DNA of 64,000 nucleotides, taken from the NCBI GenBank assembly GCA_030849045.1, contig JASAOL010000533.1:1-64000 (forward strand). The letters are read 5' to 3'. A program made the translations under genes and the position numbers. Under the pieces are notes generated by a model. The model ran no database searches and was not told the DNA's origin. It saw only the letters and a list, made by a program, of their open reading frames with translations. This DNA comes from Wallacemonas rigidus. Lineage: Eukaryota > Euglenozoa > Kinetoplastea > Trypanosomatida > Trypanosomatidae. Below, in pieces: positions 18,454 to 28,149 of the stretch (position 1 is its first letter; every line of letters starts with the position of its first letter).

Positions 18454-19146
18454 ATGCCGTCTCTTCTGCCCATCGACGCTCGCCTCGATGACGCTCTCAC
18501 GAACGCGTGTGGCGCATCGCCACATAAGCGGCAATTGTACCTTGCTCAGCCTGTCTCGATCTTCGACGAGCTCGAAAACGCACAGCGGAGGGTCGTGGTG
18601 CGACCGCTTCCGCGCACACCTTTCTTGTCATTTCTGACCTCGGTGTTTCCGAGCAGCGCGTATTCCCCACTCCCACCGTTGCCCAACGCAGCTCTCACGG
18701 CGGAAACGACGATGCATGTGCTTCCCTGGCGCTGGAATAGCGGCCGGTCACCATCGCTGTGCTGGGCCATCGTACCCAGGCCTTAAAGCGCCGCTCGCAC
18801 TGACTGGGCTGCCAGTGTGGACGCGTCTAGAGTAAACATCTCTACCGTGGTGACGCGCGCTATCCAGAATCCGTACCAAGACATGCGCGCGCTTGCGGCC
18901 GCCCCACTATCTGAGGCCCCGCGAACGTCCTTGGTCGCTGTGAAACCGACCTCGGAGTACAGCTTCGAGTGCGTGGTGTGTCGAGAAGCGGTGGTCGTCA
19001 TTACGCTCAATCCATGTCGTCACGTAGCCGTCTGTATATCGTGCTGGGGCCACATGACACACGACGCGACGCAAGCGGGTCGTATCGCGGTGCGCCCAGT
19101 CTGTCGTGCGTGTGCGATCAGTGTCGTGCACGCGCACCTCATGTGA
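18454..19146 (+). pseudogene. Degenerate second RING-finger gene, split by an in-frame TAA
   Basis: From ATG 18454 the frame runs 110 codons to TAA at 18784-18786, then stays open in the same frame for 119 more codons to the stop at 19144-19146. The first part has no recognised domain. The second part carries CVVC, NPCRHVAVC and ISCW, and ends in HLM, closely following the RING and the final FLM of the gene just upstream; a tandem paralogue is the simplest reading. The last Cys pair reads RPVC rather than CPVC, so one zinc ligand is lost unless the nearby CRAC stands in. The downstream part has no in-frame ATG until after its start region (DMRAL). With the stop and the lost ligand I favour a decaying gene; stop readthrough, two separate genes or a sequencing error remain possible. 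Confidence 0.6.
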
Positions 19147-19558
19147 CGAGCTCCTGCGCGAAGAGTGGCCCAACTGCGTTCTCGTACGTGGAACAGTTCG
19201 TGTGTGTGTGTGTTTGTGTGTGAAGAACAACCATTCGGACAGGTACGTGTCATGCGGCTAGGTCCACTTGTTGGCTCACTCAAGCGAATGCACACACACA
19301 CACACACACACACCTCCACACATCGTTCGCTTTTCCTTTTTTTTTTTTTGCTGTTATCGGGCTCTTTTATGTCCGCTCCCTTTTCACTTTTTTGTTTTCC
19401 CCTTCCCAATCCAATAAACCTTCGGATGACCACGTTGAGTGTGTCCAAGTACCTTGATGAGTGCACTACGAAAGGTACGCATCAATCTTATGAGAGGGTT
19501 TTCTCGTCCTAGGGACGTTCGCTTTACTGTTTTTTTTTTTCTGAACGATGGATTATAA

Positions 19559-19577
19559 TATATATATATATATATAT
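19559..19577. repeat. Alternating TA tract
   Basis: About nine TA units are followed by nine T. It is an AT-rich, easily melted stretch in the long intergenic region after the degenerate RING gene. Confidence 0.85.
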
Positions 19578-19792
19578 TTTTTTTTAGAGGAGTTCTAAAG
19601 TATTACAAGGATATGGAAACATCATGCGCGTTATGAAACAACGGAGGAAAAAAAACGTGCAACAAAATGATGAGCAACGGCATCCGAACAATATCCGACA
19701 GTCACACATCGCACTCCTTTCTTTTCAATCTAACTTCTTAGTTATGTAAAGCCTGAAGGCTTCAAAACTTGTGTTTTTTTTTTCACTCTTTC

Positions 19793-19843
19793 CGAGTCCC
19801 GCCCTCCACACCCACATCCGCCTCGCGTTGGGGGCGGGATTCG
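19793..19843. repeat. Inverted repeat, 14-bp stem
   Basis: CGAGTCCCGCCCTC at 19793-19806 pairs with GGGGGCGGGATTCG at 19830-19843, counting two G.T wobbles, around a 23-base loop. A second small stem-loop (AAGCC, loop TGAA, GGCTT) lies just upstream at 19749-19762. Together they could mark a structured RNA or an untranslated-region element; no family is recognised. Confidence 0.55.
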
Positions 19844-20637
19844 ACCTGACACATCTCACGTCTTGACGAATAAATCGACCAACACAAAAGATATCCATAT
19901 GCCGTACCACTCCCCCCCCTCATCAAGCTCCTCACGGGACACGGCAAAGTCATCAAAGAAGATGAATGGACAGAAATGAATGGATTGCAGAGGGCAATGA
20001 GACAACGAGAGTCCTCTGTAAAAATCGATCCTCTCCTCTCCCGCCTCGTTACTCCGGTCTGCGCCGAAACACGTTTTCTTTTGGCTCCACGTGCGCAGCC
20101 TCTGTGCCTTGCTTACACTCGGTGTGAGGAGACATCTGGTGATTTACTTCGCGTACACCAAAGACAGCCCCCCCCAAAAAAAAAAAAAAAAACGTTCTAT
20201 TGATTCGATTGGTCAGCATGAGAGTAGCACGCACACAAAGCGTGGTCATCCCATCACGCAAGTTTCCGCACTGCCCGACCGAATGATTTGTGTTCGCATA
20301 TACGGTGGGTGATCGGTGACATGGGCTCATGCTCACGTTTTCCCCATTTTGGAAGCTTACTCGAGTAACATGCACTGTGCTGGCACAATCAACGATCATG
20401 TGCCGTCGTATAGCCAGTCTTTGGACGCGCTGGTGTCGTCTCTCTCTCTCTTATACCGTATCACACACACGCGCATCCTCAATGTGTCTTCTTTATCTCT
20501 CACCGGTACAAGCTGACCAGCTCCTTAGTATCTTCGTTTAAAGGATCTCTCACCCGCTCTATTTCATTCAACAACAGCCCGCGAAGAAGATAATCAATAA
20601 GAAAACAACCGGAATCACCGTAACCACAGAGTGAACC

Positions 20638-20988
20638 ATGTCTGTCACGACACAAGCTTTTTCGCTCAAAACGCGCCAGCCCGTCGCGGATTACGAGGCG
20701 CTTCTCAGCGAGGAGGACCGCATTGTGAAGGAGGCGTCCAAGTCCGAGGACTGTACGACCCGTCGCCGTGCGTGCAAGAACTGCGTGTGCGGCCGTGCGG
20801 AGCTGGAGCGCTTGCTCGAGGCGGAAGGTAAATTACCCCCTGAGGGTGTCCAGATGCCGGCTGGCGGTTGCGGTAACTGTGCCAAGGGCGACGCGTTCCG
20901 CTGCGCGAACTGCCCGTACTTGGGCATGCCCGCTTTTGACAACACGGATGACGGAAAGGTCAAGCTCAACCTCACCGACGATATTTGA
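20638..20988 (+). CDS. Anamorsin/Dre2 homologue, short form
   Basis: Anamorsin (CIAPIN1, Dre2) passes electrons from the diflavin reductase Tah18 to the cytosolic iron-sulfur assembly machinery. This 116-residue protein is essentially the Fe-S C-terminal domain. The first cluster motif is Cys39-x6-Cys46-x2-Cys49-x-Cys51 (CKNCVC at its end). The second is the twin CX2C motif, Cys78/Cys81 and Cys89/Cys92, inside [19 protein letters not shown], followed by the conserved LGMPAF. The methyltransferase-like N-terminal domain found in the human and yeast proteins (roughly 300 residues in total) is absent. ATG 20638 is the first in frame and the coding sequence is clean, so the short form looks real. 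Confidence 0.95.
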   Translation: MSVTTQAFSLKTRQPVADYEALLSEEDRIVKEASKSEDCTTRRRACKNCVCGRAELERLLEAEGKLPPEGVQMPAGGCGNCAKGDAFRCANCPYLGMPAFDNTDDGKVKLNLTDDI

Positions 20989-21981
20989 AAGGGAACATGG
21001 CCCTGCACACCTTCGTTTATCTCCTCCACCTCGGAAAAGGAAAAGAACCACCAACAACAATAACAACAACCACAACACACGACGCACGCGGAATAAAAAG
21101 GAGTGTGCGAGGCCGCGCATAAAAGACTTGTCGTTTTTTTTTTTTTTGCCCTGTCACCGACTCACATCTACTTGACTTTTTATTTCTCTTGCTGACACTC
21201 CACACACTACTCTTGACTGTCCGTGCCCGCATCATCGCGATCGGTGCCGAACACAGAGCGGTCCAGATGGATCTATCCACGCCCAACTGATCTTCTGTTT
21301 TTACCTATTTCATGCTCATTTGACGAGTACGGTCAAACACCAACAACCACACAAAAAGAAAGAGAACGGGGGAAAAAAAGATGCGGTACGACGAAGCACA
21401 CCAACACGATACTGACCTATCGGGTCGTCGTGCCAGCGCTTCTTTTCTCCTATCTCATCAAATTGATCGCACGCATCGATAAGCGCGAAAAGCTGGTGCA
21501 AACGGTGAGAGCTCCTGGACACACACGGACACACACGGACATATATACAGCTTGTTGAGCTGTCCTGTTGTGAGTGACGGCGCGCGAATATCAAGGCGGA
21601 TAAAAGAACGTAAAACGGCCACCGCGTACTTGTCAAGTGCGGACAAACGATCATTTCGCACCCTACACGCACCCTTTGTCTGACACGCCCTCTCACACAC
21701 CGCGGAGCCCCTTCCTCTCTCTCTCCCTCTCTCTTATTCCTCTCCGCTTGACCCACACGCTGCACCACATCATCACTGTGCTACTATTTCCCCTTCTTTG
21801 TCGTTTTATCTGTGTGCCTCTGTGATCGGACTCAGGCTCGCATCTTTTTTTTTTTTTGTGTTTTCCTTTTCACTCCTCCCTCTCCCTGACGCTGTTGTCG
21901 TCACTTGTTTCCATTTCTTTTTCTGTCACTGCCGAGTGAAAAGAGTGGACACACACACACACTCACACATCTTAGGAAACT
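20989..21981. other. Intergenic region after anamorsin
   Basis: No gene is supported. There are CAA/CAAT repeats near 21045-21080, fourteen T at 21134-21147 and a long pyrimidine-rich stretch from about 21700 to 21930. The first AG after that tract is at 21935-21936, a probable acceptor leaving a leader of about 45 nt that includes a short CA repeat. Confidence 0.55.
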
Positions 21982-23985
21982 ATGCGTGCGAATCGTCTCT
22001 TCAAAGCCCGTAAGGATGTGGTGGATCTGCTACTCCGTCAGGGGCGTCTCGCAGACATCCAACTTCTCAATTTTTACAATATGGAGCTGAGTCGCGAGTG
22101 CGCACGGAAGGCTGCGGCCGCGACGGCGACGGCGACCAAGCCCGAGTCCACCGTGACGAAGCCGGCAGAGACGGCATCGGCCTCCGCCGCCACGACGACC
22201 ACTACCGCGACGGCGAGCGCGCAGGCGGATCCGTCAGCTGCTGCTGCTGCGGCGGCCCAGATCTCCGCGGCGGAGACAGCGGCGTCGAGAACCAACAAAG
22301 GGCCGCTCCCGGCCATCGATACAGTAGCCGCCCTCGCCGCGCTTGAGGTCACGCGGACCACACGCAAGGCCGCGCACGATCGCTTCTCACAGCAGCTCAC
22401 ACGCGTGCGACAGTCGGCAGTGGAGAAGGGTCCTCTGGAGTGGATTGGTGAGGCGTACGGCACCGACACGTGGACCTCCTCCTGTCTATCGAAGCACTCG
22501 ACGAAGGGTCACCGCGTCAGCCCTGGTAGTGCACAACTCAAGCTGCGCGGCGTATCGCTCGTCTCCGGCGGCCCCGGCTCGAAGCCAACCTCTGCCCGCG
22601 TGGTCGTTAACTTGGCGGAAAAAGCAGATGTCTCTGCGGATCAGAAGACGACGAAAGCGGGTCCGCACAGCGAGGTCGTCGCCACAGTGAAGCTGGAGCA
22701 GCCCGGTGTGAAGTCCACTGTGGTGAACGGTGTCATGCGGTTGGAGTTCACAGATGCAGAAGCGACCATTCAAGCGGACGGTCTGCGGCCTTCGCAGATG
22801 GCGTCGCACCAGCACGTGATGAACGCGGCCGCGTACAGTGGCATGCTCGCAAAACTAGAGGAGATCTGCTCACTACACGCGACACACGCGGTCCGTTACG
22901 ATGGACTGCTTGTGCGTAATCCTGCTGTGCAGATGCGCCTGTCGCAGCTCGCATGCTTTCGATTCGCCATTGACTCACTCACCTCCTACGTGCTTGGTGA
23001 CGGTGAGATCGATGCGGAGGATGAGCGACGACTGCTGGACAAGGCACGCGAAGGTGTGCGTGAGGCGCGTGGCCCAACGCAGGACGGCGAAAGGGCCGAC
23101 GGCGGCAGCACCGTGTTGCCCAACCCCACCGATGTCGAGAAGGCGAACGCCGCCGCACTGCGAGTCGTGCGTAAGTACAACAACCTTGACATCCCTCTGC
23201 TAGAGTCGATGGTGCTCAATATGTACGCGGAGACCGCGCTGATGGATGGACTGGACGGTGCCTGGGCCCTCGTGCGCGACACTACACTGACCAATTCGGT
23301 GCCTCACCGCAGCAATGCCGCCAAGATGATCGACTACCCCTACATCCAGAGCCTCTTTGAGGCCCCCAAGTACGCGCTGACATCAAATGACGGCTCACTC
23401 GAGCTGCAGGCACAGGAGTTCCTTGCACCGCTACTCCGTGATGCGCCACGCCTCGGCAGCGCTGGTGGCAGCGCGAACCCGCTCCGTGCGGTGGCCGAGT
23501 GGGCGAACAACCTGGTCGGCTTGTCTAGCGGCGGCCAGGTGCGTCTCGCCGCTCCACACGTCAACCTCAAGGTTGCCGCGGCGGCGCTAGAGACGGACGT
23601 CGCGACGCTCCTTCGTCTGGTGCGTGAGCAGAATGACATGAAGGATCCGACCTTTATTACCGGCATTGGACTGTATCTCTCCGAGGTGTTCGCGAACTTG
23701 GCTGTGTTGTACCGCTGCACGGCGGCCCTCAACTACGACGAGGAGGGGAAAGGCCATCGCGAGTGGCTGCTCACGGAGGCGTTCTGCGCGTCGTCGAAGG
23801 TGCGGCGTGAGCGCATTGTCAACGATCTTGTCACTGCCAAGGCCGCTGCGAAGGTCCTGAGCAAGGCGGCCGATCTTGACAACTACTGCACGCACCCGAT
23901 CGAGCTGATGAACACCGCGCCCCGCAAGGCTGCGGCAGACAAGGCGGCTAAAAAAGGCCAGAGCGGTGCCAAAGCGGACGCGTAA
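21982..23985 (+). CDS. Conserved-looking protein of unknown function, 667 aa
   Basis: I do not recognise this protein. The N-terminus is basic (MRANRLFKARKDVVDLLLRQ) and could serve as a mitochondrial targeting sequence. An Ala/Thr-rich linker follows at about 38-105 (repeated ATA, TTT and AAAA), and the remainder is mainly helical, with charged and Leu-rich stretches such as DVATLLRLVREQNDMKD and SEVFANLAVLYRCTAALN, and a Lys/Ala-rich end (AADKAAKKG). No catalytic motif, zinc site or membrane segment is seen. The composition suits a structural or organelle complex component, but that is only a guess. The start lies 45 nt after a clear acceptor AG. A GCCGGC stem-loop lies at 24004-24025, 18 bases after the stop. 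Confidence 0.8.
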   Translation: MRANRLFKARKDVVDLLLRQGRLADIQLLNFYNMELSRECARKAAAATATATKPESTVTKPAETASASAATTTTTATASAQADPSAAAAAAAQISAAETAASRTNKGPLPAIDTVAALAALEVTRTTRKAAHDRFSQQLTRVRQSAVEKGPLEWIGEAYGTDTWTSSCLSKHSTKGHRVSPGSAQLKLRGVSLVSGGPGSKPTSARVVVNLAEKADVSADQKTTKAGPHSEVVATVKLEQPGVKSTVVNGVMRLEFTDAEATIQADGLRPSQMASHQHVMNAAAYSGMLAKLEEICSLHATHAVRYDGLLVRNPAVQMRLSQLACFRFAIDSLTSYVLGDGEIDAEDERRLLDKAREGVREARGPTQDGERADGGSTVLPNPTDVEKANAAALRVVRKYNNLDIPLLESMVLNMYAETALMDGLDGAWALVRDTTLTNSVPHRSNAAKMIDYPYIQSLFEAPKYALTSNDGSLELQAQEFLAPLLRDAPRLGSAGGSANPLRAVAEWANNLVGLSSGGQVRLAAPHVNLKVAAAALETDVATLLRLVREQNDMKDPTFITGIGLYLSEVFANLAVLYRCTAALNYDEEGKGHREWLLTEAFCASSKVRRERIVNDLVTAKAAAKVLSKAADLDNYCTHPIELMNTAPRKAAADKAAKKGQSGAKADA

Positions 23986-25216
23986 AAGGAAGAAGGACCG
24001 GGGGCCGGCGCGTTTGAGAGCCGGCGATACAAAAGAAAAAAAAAAAGAAAACAGTAATATCAAAGGTCAAGGACAACTCGTGCGAATAAAAAGAACAACA
24101 AACGTCGAAGCCAGGATCATGAACGTGGTGGAGTGTGACGGCCGTTGTGACCAGTGTCGCGCTACACACAAGAAACGTTGGAAGTCGAGCGTGCCACAGC
24201 GCCCAGGCTCACATGGCGTCTTCTTGTCGTTTTGAATGCTCCACGCTTCTTCCTTGGATTCTGCATGAAGCTCGTTTCTGTTGTCTGCGCCATGGTGAGT
24301 TTGGCTCTCTCTCTCTCTCGATCTTGATGCGGGACCTAACAGCTTGTGCGCACGTTTTTTTTTTTTTTTTTGTGTGTGTGTATGTGAGTAGGTGTGATGG
24401 TGATATTTCTAGAAGAGGCTTTTGTTTGTGTGCGTGGACGTCTCTGTGTCCATGTGTCCATGTGTTCATATGTGTGTACTATCAGCTCTTGGCTCTCTCT
24501 CTCACACACACATACACATACAGACTCACATGAGCACATAGAGACACACGTTGTTGTCTTTTGATTTGATTCACAAATTCAGCTTCACATGCGCGCTCTC
24601 CGTGACTAAGTTAACCGATGGGTCGACCTCATCTTTACTCGAAAACAAACAAAAATATCCAAAACAGAACATATCAACAACGAGAACCCGAATCGAAGGG
24701 ATGATTCGACCATACCAGCGTGACATCACATTGTATCGGCAAAGCGCATGCTCAGTCATGCGTCGAGCGCGTAGTGAACATGCCACAACCACTAATGTTG
24801 ATCAGAAGTAAGAACGCCGCGCCTCACGCACACGTGCTTGTGTATGTGTGTGTGTGTGTGTGTGTGATGCTGCACTCGACCTCCGTCTCCTGTGCGTGCG
24901 TGTCCGTCATTGGATGACGGTATGCGTGCAGCAGTCAACATTGCACACATTTGACGAGACGGGACGCGCCGACAACCTACCCCGTTCAGTAAGGTCAGAG
25001 GCTCCGTGTCTCTTCTTTCCGTCGCCAAACAATGAGTTCGGTCATCTTGGACAGCTGATGATTACCTGGCACACCGTTCAATGCTCTTCTCTCACTCTTT
25101 CAACGTTTTTTTTTTTAAATAATTTAATCTCTCTCTTTTTTTTTTTTGTCGCACGCTGACACTACCGAGTGCAAAGAAATATTTACAACAATAGCGACTT
25201 GGACAATCGGCTGTCG
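23986..25216. other. Intergenic region, 1.23 kb
   Basis: No gene is supported. The region holds a GCCGGC-loop-GCCGGC hairpin (24004-24025), seventeen T followed by GT repeats (24355 on), CT and CA repeats near 24305-24322 and 24503-24525, and a (GT) tract at 24846-24866. T-rich tracts at about 25085-25147 end at AG 25168-25169, the likely acceptor for the next gene. Confidence 0.55.
24004..24025. repeat. Small hairpin after a stop codon
   Basis: GCCGGC at 24004-24009 and again at 24020-24025 (a self-complementary hexamer) can form a stem with a 10-base loop, 18 bases after the stop codon of the 667-residue unknown protein. It would lie in that gene's 3' untranslated region. Confidence 0.5.
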
Positions 25217-25756
25217 ATGGCCAACGTGGTCCGATCGCCGCGATCAGATACGGATCGCTCCTACAGTAGCTCTGAAGATGAGGTGCTTCTGACACCAGCC
25301 ATGGAGCTCGCTCTTCAGATCGAGGATAGCAGCAGCTTGTTTCCACAAGCCCTGGCGCCTCATCTGCTTAGATCCGTCAAAAGCATTGGCGCGCACGCAT
25401 CCGCTGTCTCTGAAGACGTCACGCCCACGCCCGAAGAAGGCGGCTGGTCGGCCGATGCCCGTCAGCGCGAACACGCACGCCTCCTAGCTGAACCAGCCAC
25501 AGTAGTACACGGGCTCGTTTACATCAAGATGGCGGCATCTCCCCCCTTGGCGGTGCTTGTTGCGTTCAGTTACGCCACGGGCTTCGTCTGCCTTGGCAAG
25601 GGTGCGAGGAGACGCGAGGATTCTGACGAGCAGGACAAGATCGCGCTTCCGGGCAGCGCGACGCCGTATGAGTCACTCCTCACCTTGTTACTACAGGAGG
25701 GGTGCCTTGGCCGCGCGCACTCGTCAAACACATGTGAGAAACTGGAGTACGCGTAG
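25217..25756 (+). CDS. Hypothetical protein, 179 aa
   Basis: The protein is not recognised. It starts with a Ser/Asp-rich acidic segment (SSSEDEV), has a middle part rich in Glu and Pro, and a moderately hydrophobic stretch at about residues 95-125 (VVHGLVYIKM and PPLAVLVAFSYATGFVCLG) that could be a buried core or a weak membrane segment. The annotated open frame begins earlier at a GTG, but the first ATG is 25217; the AG at 25168-25169 would give a 47-nt leader. It is a small gene between clear neighbours with coding-like composition and no interruption. Confidence 0.65.
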   Translation: MANVVRSPRSDTDRSYSSSEDEVLLTPAMELALQIEDSSSLFPQALAPHLLRSVKSIGAHASAVSEDVTPTPEEGGWSADARQREHARLLAEPATVVHGLVYIKMAASPPLAVLVAFSYATGFVCLGKGARRREDSDEQDKIALPGSATPYESLLTLLLQEGCLGRAHSSNTCEKLEYA

Positions 25757-26154
25757 ACAACCCCAGCTGCACCATCGTACCAACAAAAAGCACGTTAAAC
25801 GAACCACAACAGGACAACCAGTGTGACGAACAGTGTCAGCGCGTGAGCGACGTCTACTCACGCGCATACGAGCCACTTATGGGCTTTTGATTCCTTGTGA
25901 CTTCACGAGTGATCGCAGCAGAATGACAATCTCTCCCTCTCTTTTCCCTTCTCCCGTTTTTTTTTTTTCGCATCTCTAGGCTCTCCTCCACCGGTGCGTC
26001 GCGCTGCTGACATCACGACCTCAATCCCCGAAAACGACAAACCCCCAGACGGAGATCCCTTTGACCAAGAGACAAAGTCAGTACGGCGAACACGCAAGGG
26101 CGAGATCAGCTGCAAACCATCACAAACTCTTTTTTAAAAAATTTACTGTGTGCG
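25757..26154. other. Intergenic region before PGP synthase
   Basis: No gene is supported. A pyrimidine tract at about 25931-25976, including a run of T, ends in CATCTCTAG with AG at 25978-25979. It is a convincing acceptor and leaves a leader of about 175 nt for the next gene. Confidence 0.6.
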
Positions 26155-28149
26155 ATGTTTGTTCTGGTCGCTTTCGTTGTTATCTTTGCTATCGTGGCCG
26201 CCCTGACGGTGGCTGCCTTCGTGGAGTTCTCCACCGCCGAGCCGAAGCACAGCTCGCTCCTCTTTAAGCAGTATGGCATTGCAGCAGGAGGCGCGTCCAC
26301 AGAAGACGCGGCGGCACATAACGCGACCCAGCTTTTCTGTGAAGACAGTCCTTTCCTGGCGGAACTGAACACCTCCACGTCTGCGCCATCAGTGTCGGAT
26401 TCGCAGCGGTGTATGTTGTCTTTCCTGGAAACGCACTGCTGTGCGCTGCCGGTGCAGGCCGCACACGTCCGCGTGCTCACGCACCCAACACTCTTTTACG
26501 AAGAGCTCAAGGCCAAAATTACCGCAGCCAAACGCAGCATCGTCATCTCCGCCCTGTACGTCGGTGACGGTAAGCTGTCCCAATCGTTTGTCTCGTGCCT
26601 CACAGAGAAGGTCCGTGCGGCCTCGACACGTACGCTGCCGCCCGGGGAGGTGCCGTTTCGCGTGACGGTGTTGCTCGACTACAACCGCATGCACGACCGC
26701 GGGAACCTGTCAACAATGAAGGAGCTCGTGCACATTTCCCACGCTGTGGAGGAGAGGGCCGCGAAGACCGGCACGACGCCATCCGTCCAGGTCAGCCTCG
26801 CGCTGTTCCAGAACCCGTGCCGTTGGAATCGTCTCTTCGCACCCTTTGGCCGTGCGAAGGAGGCTCTTGGTGTACAGCACACCAAGGTGTTCGCCTTCGA
26901 CGATCAAGACACCATCCTGACCGGCGCCAACCTTTCCGACGACTATTTCACCACGCGCATGGATAGGTACGTGGTGATTGAGTGCAACCCGTACGTCGCG
27001 GGTTGGTTCAGCCATCTCGTGTATCGCCTGAGCGAGGTCTCGCACCCTGTGCTAGGTCACGAGGCGTTCGCTTCCATCTACGGAGAGGCGTACCTCGCAC
27101 CGGAGCCTACCTCGCCTTTGAAGAAAATGTTTCCAGCGAAGCCACACTCGGGGACGGCGAGCACCACGGCAGGGTCGAGCCCCGCGAGCCCCTCTTCTCC
27201 GGCTGACTGGCCGTCGTCCCCGACGCTCCATCGTCGATCGGATCTGGTGATTCTGCCCAACGCCTGCGGACTGGATCCGTCGATGGCCACCAAGGCGTAC
27301 GAGGCGAAAGCCTGTGCGGTGATACACGACTTCGCACGGTACACGACAGAGACCTACCGCCACCTCGCGTACAAACTCGTGTACGAGGAGAAGACACACG
27401 ACAGCGTCCTCTTCCCCACCGTGCAGATGGGCCGTGCCGGTGTGTTCCACGATTCACACGTCGTGCAGACGCTCTTCAGGATGGCCACCGGCGACGATCA
27501 CCTGTACCTGACATCGCCATATCTGAACATGTACAACGACTTCGCGAAGGAAGTGGTGCACGGCGCGTGCCACATGGACTGCATCACTGCCAGTGTGGAC
27601 ACGAACGGCTGGAAGGGTCAGAGGGGTCTGGCAGGGTACATACCGTACTTCTATCTCCAGATCGAGCGCTCCTTTTTCTATTTGATGAAGGAGTACAAGT
27701 GCTTGGATCGCGTGCGGGTGCGTGAATTCGCCAAGGAAGGCATGACGTTTCACGCCAAGGGCCTCTGGTTTGCCGGTCGCGGCAGCTCGAAGACGTCGTC
27801 GCCGAGCGTGATGACGCCATACGCACACCCTGCCGCTCCCTCGCTGTCTATCTCGACGTCACCAGGTCTCACCGATTTTCAAGAAGCAGAGGCACAGACG
27901 ATTCCGACGCCGTACTTGGTGGCGTACGGCAGCACCAACTATGGCTGCCGATCGGTCCGCAAGGATGTGGAAGCGGAAGGCTTCCTCTTCACGACGAATG
28001 AGGCCTTGCGTGAGAGCTTCCGTGAGGAGCTTCTGGGCCTGCTGCGGTCTTCCAAGACGGTTGATGAGCGGCGCTTCACCCATGAGGAACGAGGCCGCTT
28101 CCATCCTGGTCTCTCCGTCCTCGCTCAGGTCAATCAAGACTTTTTGTAG
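26155..28149 (+). CDS. Phosphatidylglycerophosphate synthase, PLD-type
   Basis: Makes phosphatidylglycerophosphate from CDP-diacylglycerol and glycerol 3-phosphate, the committed step to phosphatidylglycerol and cardiolipin, normally in mitochondria. The 664-residue protein opens with a hydrophobic segment (residues 1-25, FVLVAFVVIFAIVAALTVAAF), a likely membrane anchor. The eukaryotic PGS1 family belongs to the phospholipase D superfamily: HKD motif 1 is HTKVFAFD from His242, with LTGANLSDDYF after it; motif 2 is HAKGLWFAG from His533, followed by YGSTNYGCRSVRKDVEAE. Motif 2 lacks the final Asp, as I recall for PGS1 relatives. A Pro/Ser-rich insert lies at about 325-365 between the halves. 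It is not the CDP-alcohol phosphatidyltransferase type used by bacteria. Confidence 0.9.
   Translation: MFVLVAFVVIFAIVAALTVAAFVEFSTAEPKHSSLLFKQYGIAAGGASTEDAAAHNATQLFCEDSPFLAELNTSTSAPSVSDSQRCMLSFLETHCCALPVQAAHVRVLTHPTLFYEELKAKITAAKRSIVISALYVGDGKLSQSFVSCLTEKVRAASTRTLPPGEVPFRVTVLLDYNRMHDRGNLSTMKELVHISHAVEERAAKTGTTPSVQVSLALFQNPCRWNRLFAPFGRAKEALGVQHTKVFAFDDQDTILTGANLSDDYFTTRMDRYVVIECNPYVAGWFSHLVYRLSEVSHPVLGHEAFASIYGEAYLAPEPTSPLKKMFPAKPHSGTASTTAGSSPASPSSPADWPSSPTLHRRSDLVILPNACGLDPSMATKAYEAKACAVIHDFARYTTETYRHLAYKLVYEEKTHDSVLFPTVQMGRAGVFHDSHVVQTLFRMATGDDHLYLTSPYLNMYNDFAKEVVHGACHMDCITASVDTNGWKGQRGLAGYIPYFYLQIERSFFYLMKEYKCLDRVRVREFAKEGMTFHAKGLWFAGRGSSKTSSPSVMTPYAHPAAPSLSISTSPGLTDFQEAEAQTIPTPYLVAYGSTNYGCRSVRKDVEAEGFLFTTNEALRESFREELLGLLRSSKTVDERRFTHEERGRFHPGLSVLAQVNQDFL

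Larger units (their letters stand above)
19147..20637. other. Long intergenic region with stem-loops
   Basis: No protein gene is supported in 1.49 kb. Contents include GT repeats near 19199-19222, a (CA)11 at 19291-19312, an alternating TA stretch at about 19559-19577 followed by T, two stem-loops at 19749-19762 and 19793-19843 (listed separately), and a C run passing into about eighteen A near 20168-20192. Short open frames here show no protein-like composition. Confidence 0.5.

Noticed and set aside
18784-18786. TAA as a reassigned sense codon
   Set aside because: All other genes end normally at single stop codons and none carries an internal stop, so a changed genetic code is not supported.
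19801-19860. GGGATTCGACCTG as a possible tRNA T-arm
   Set aside because: The bases are better explained by the 14-bp inverted repeat, and a cloverleaf cannot be formed.
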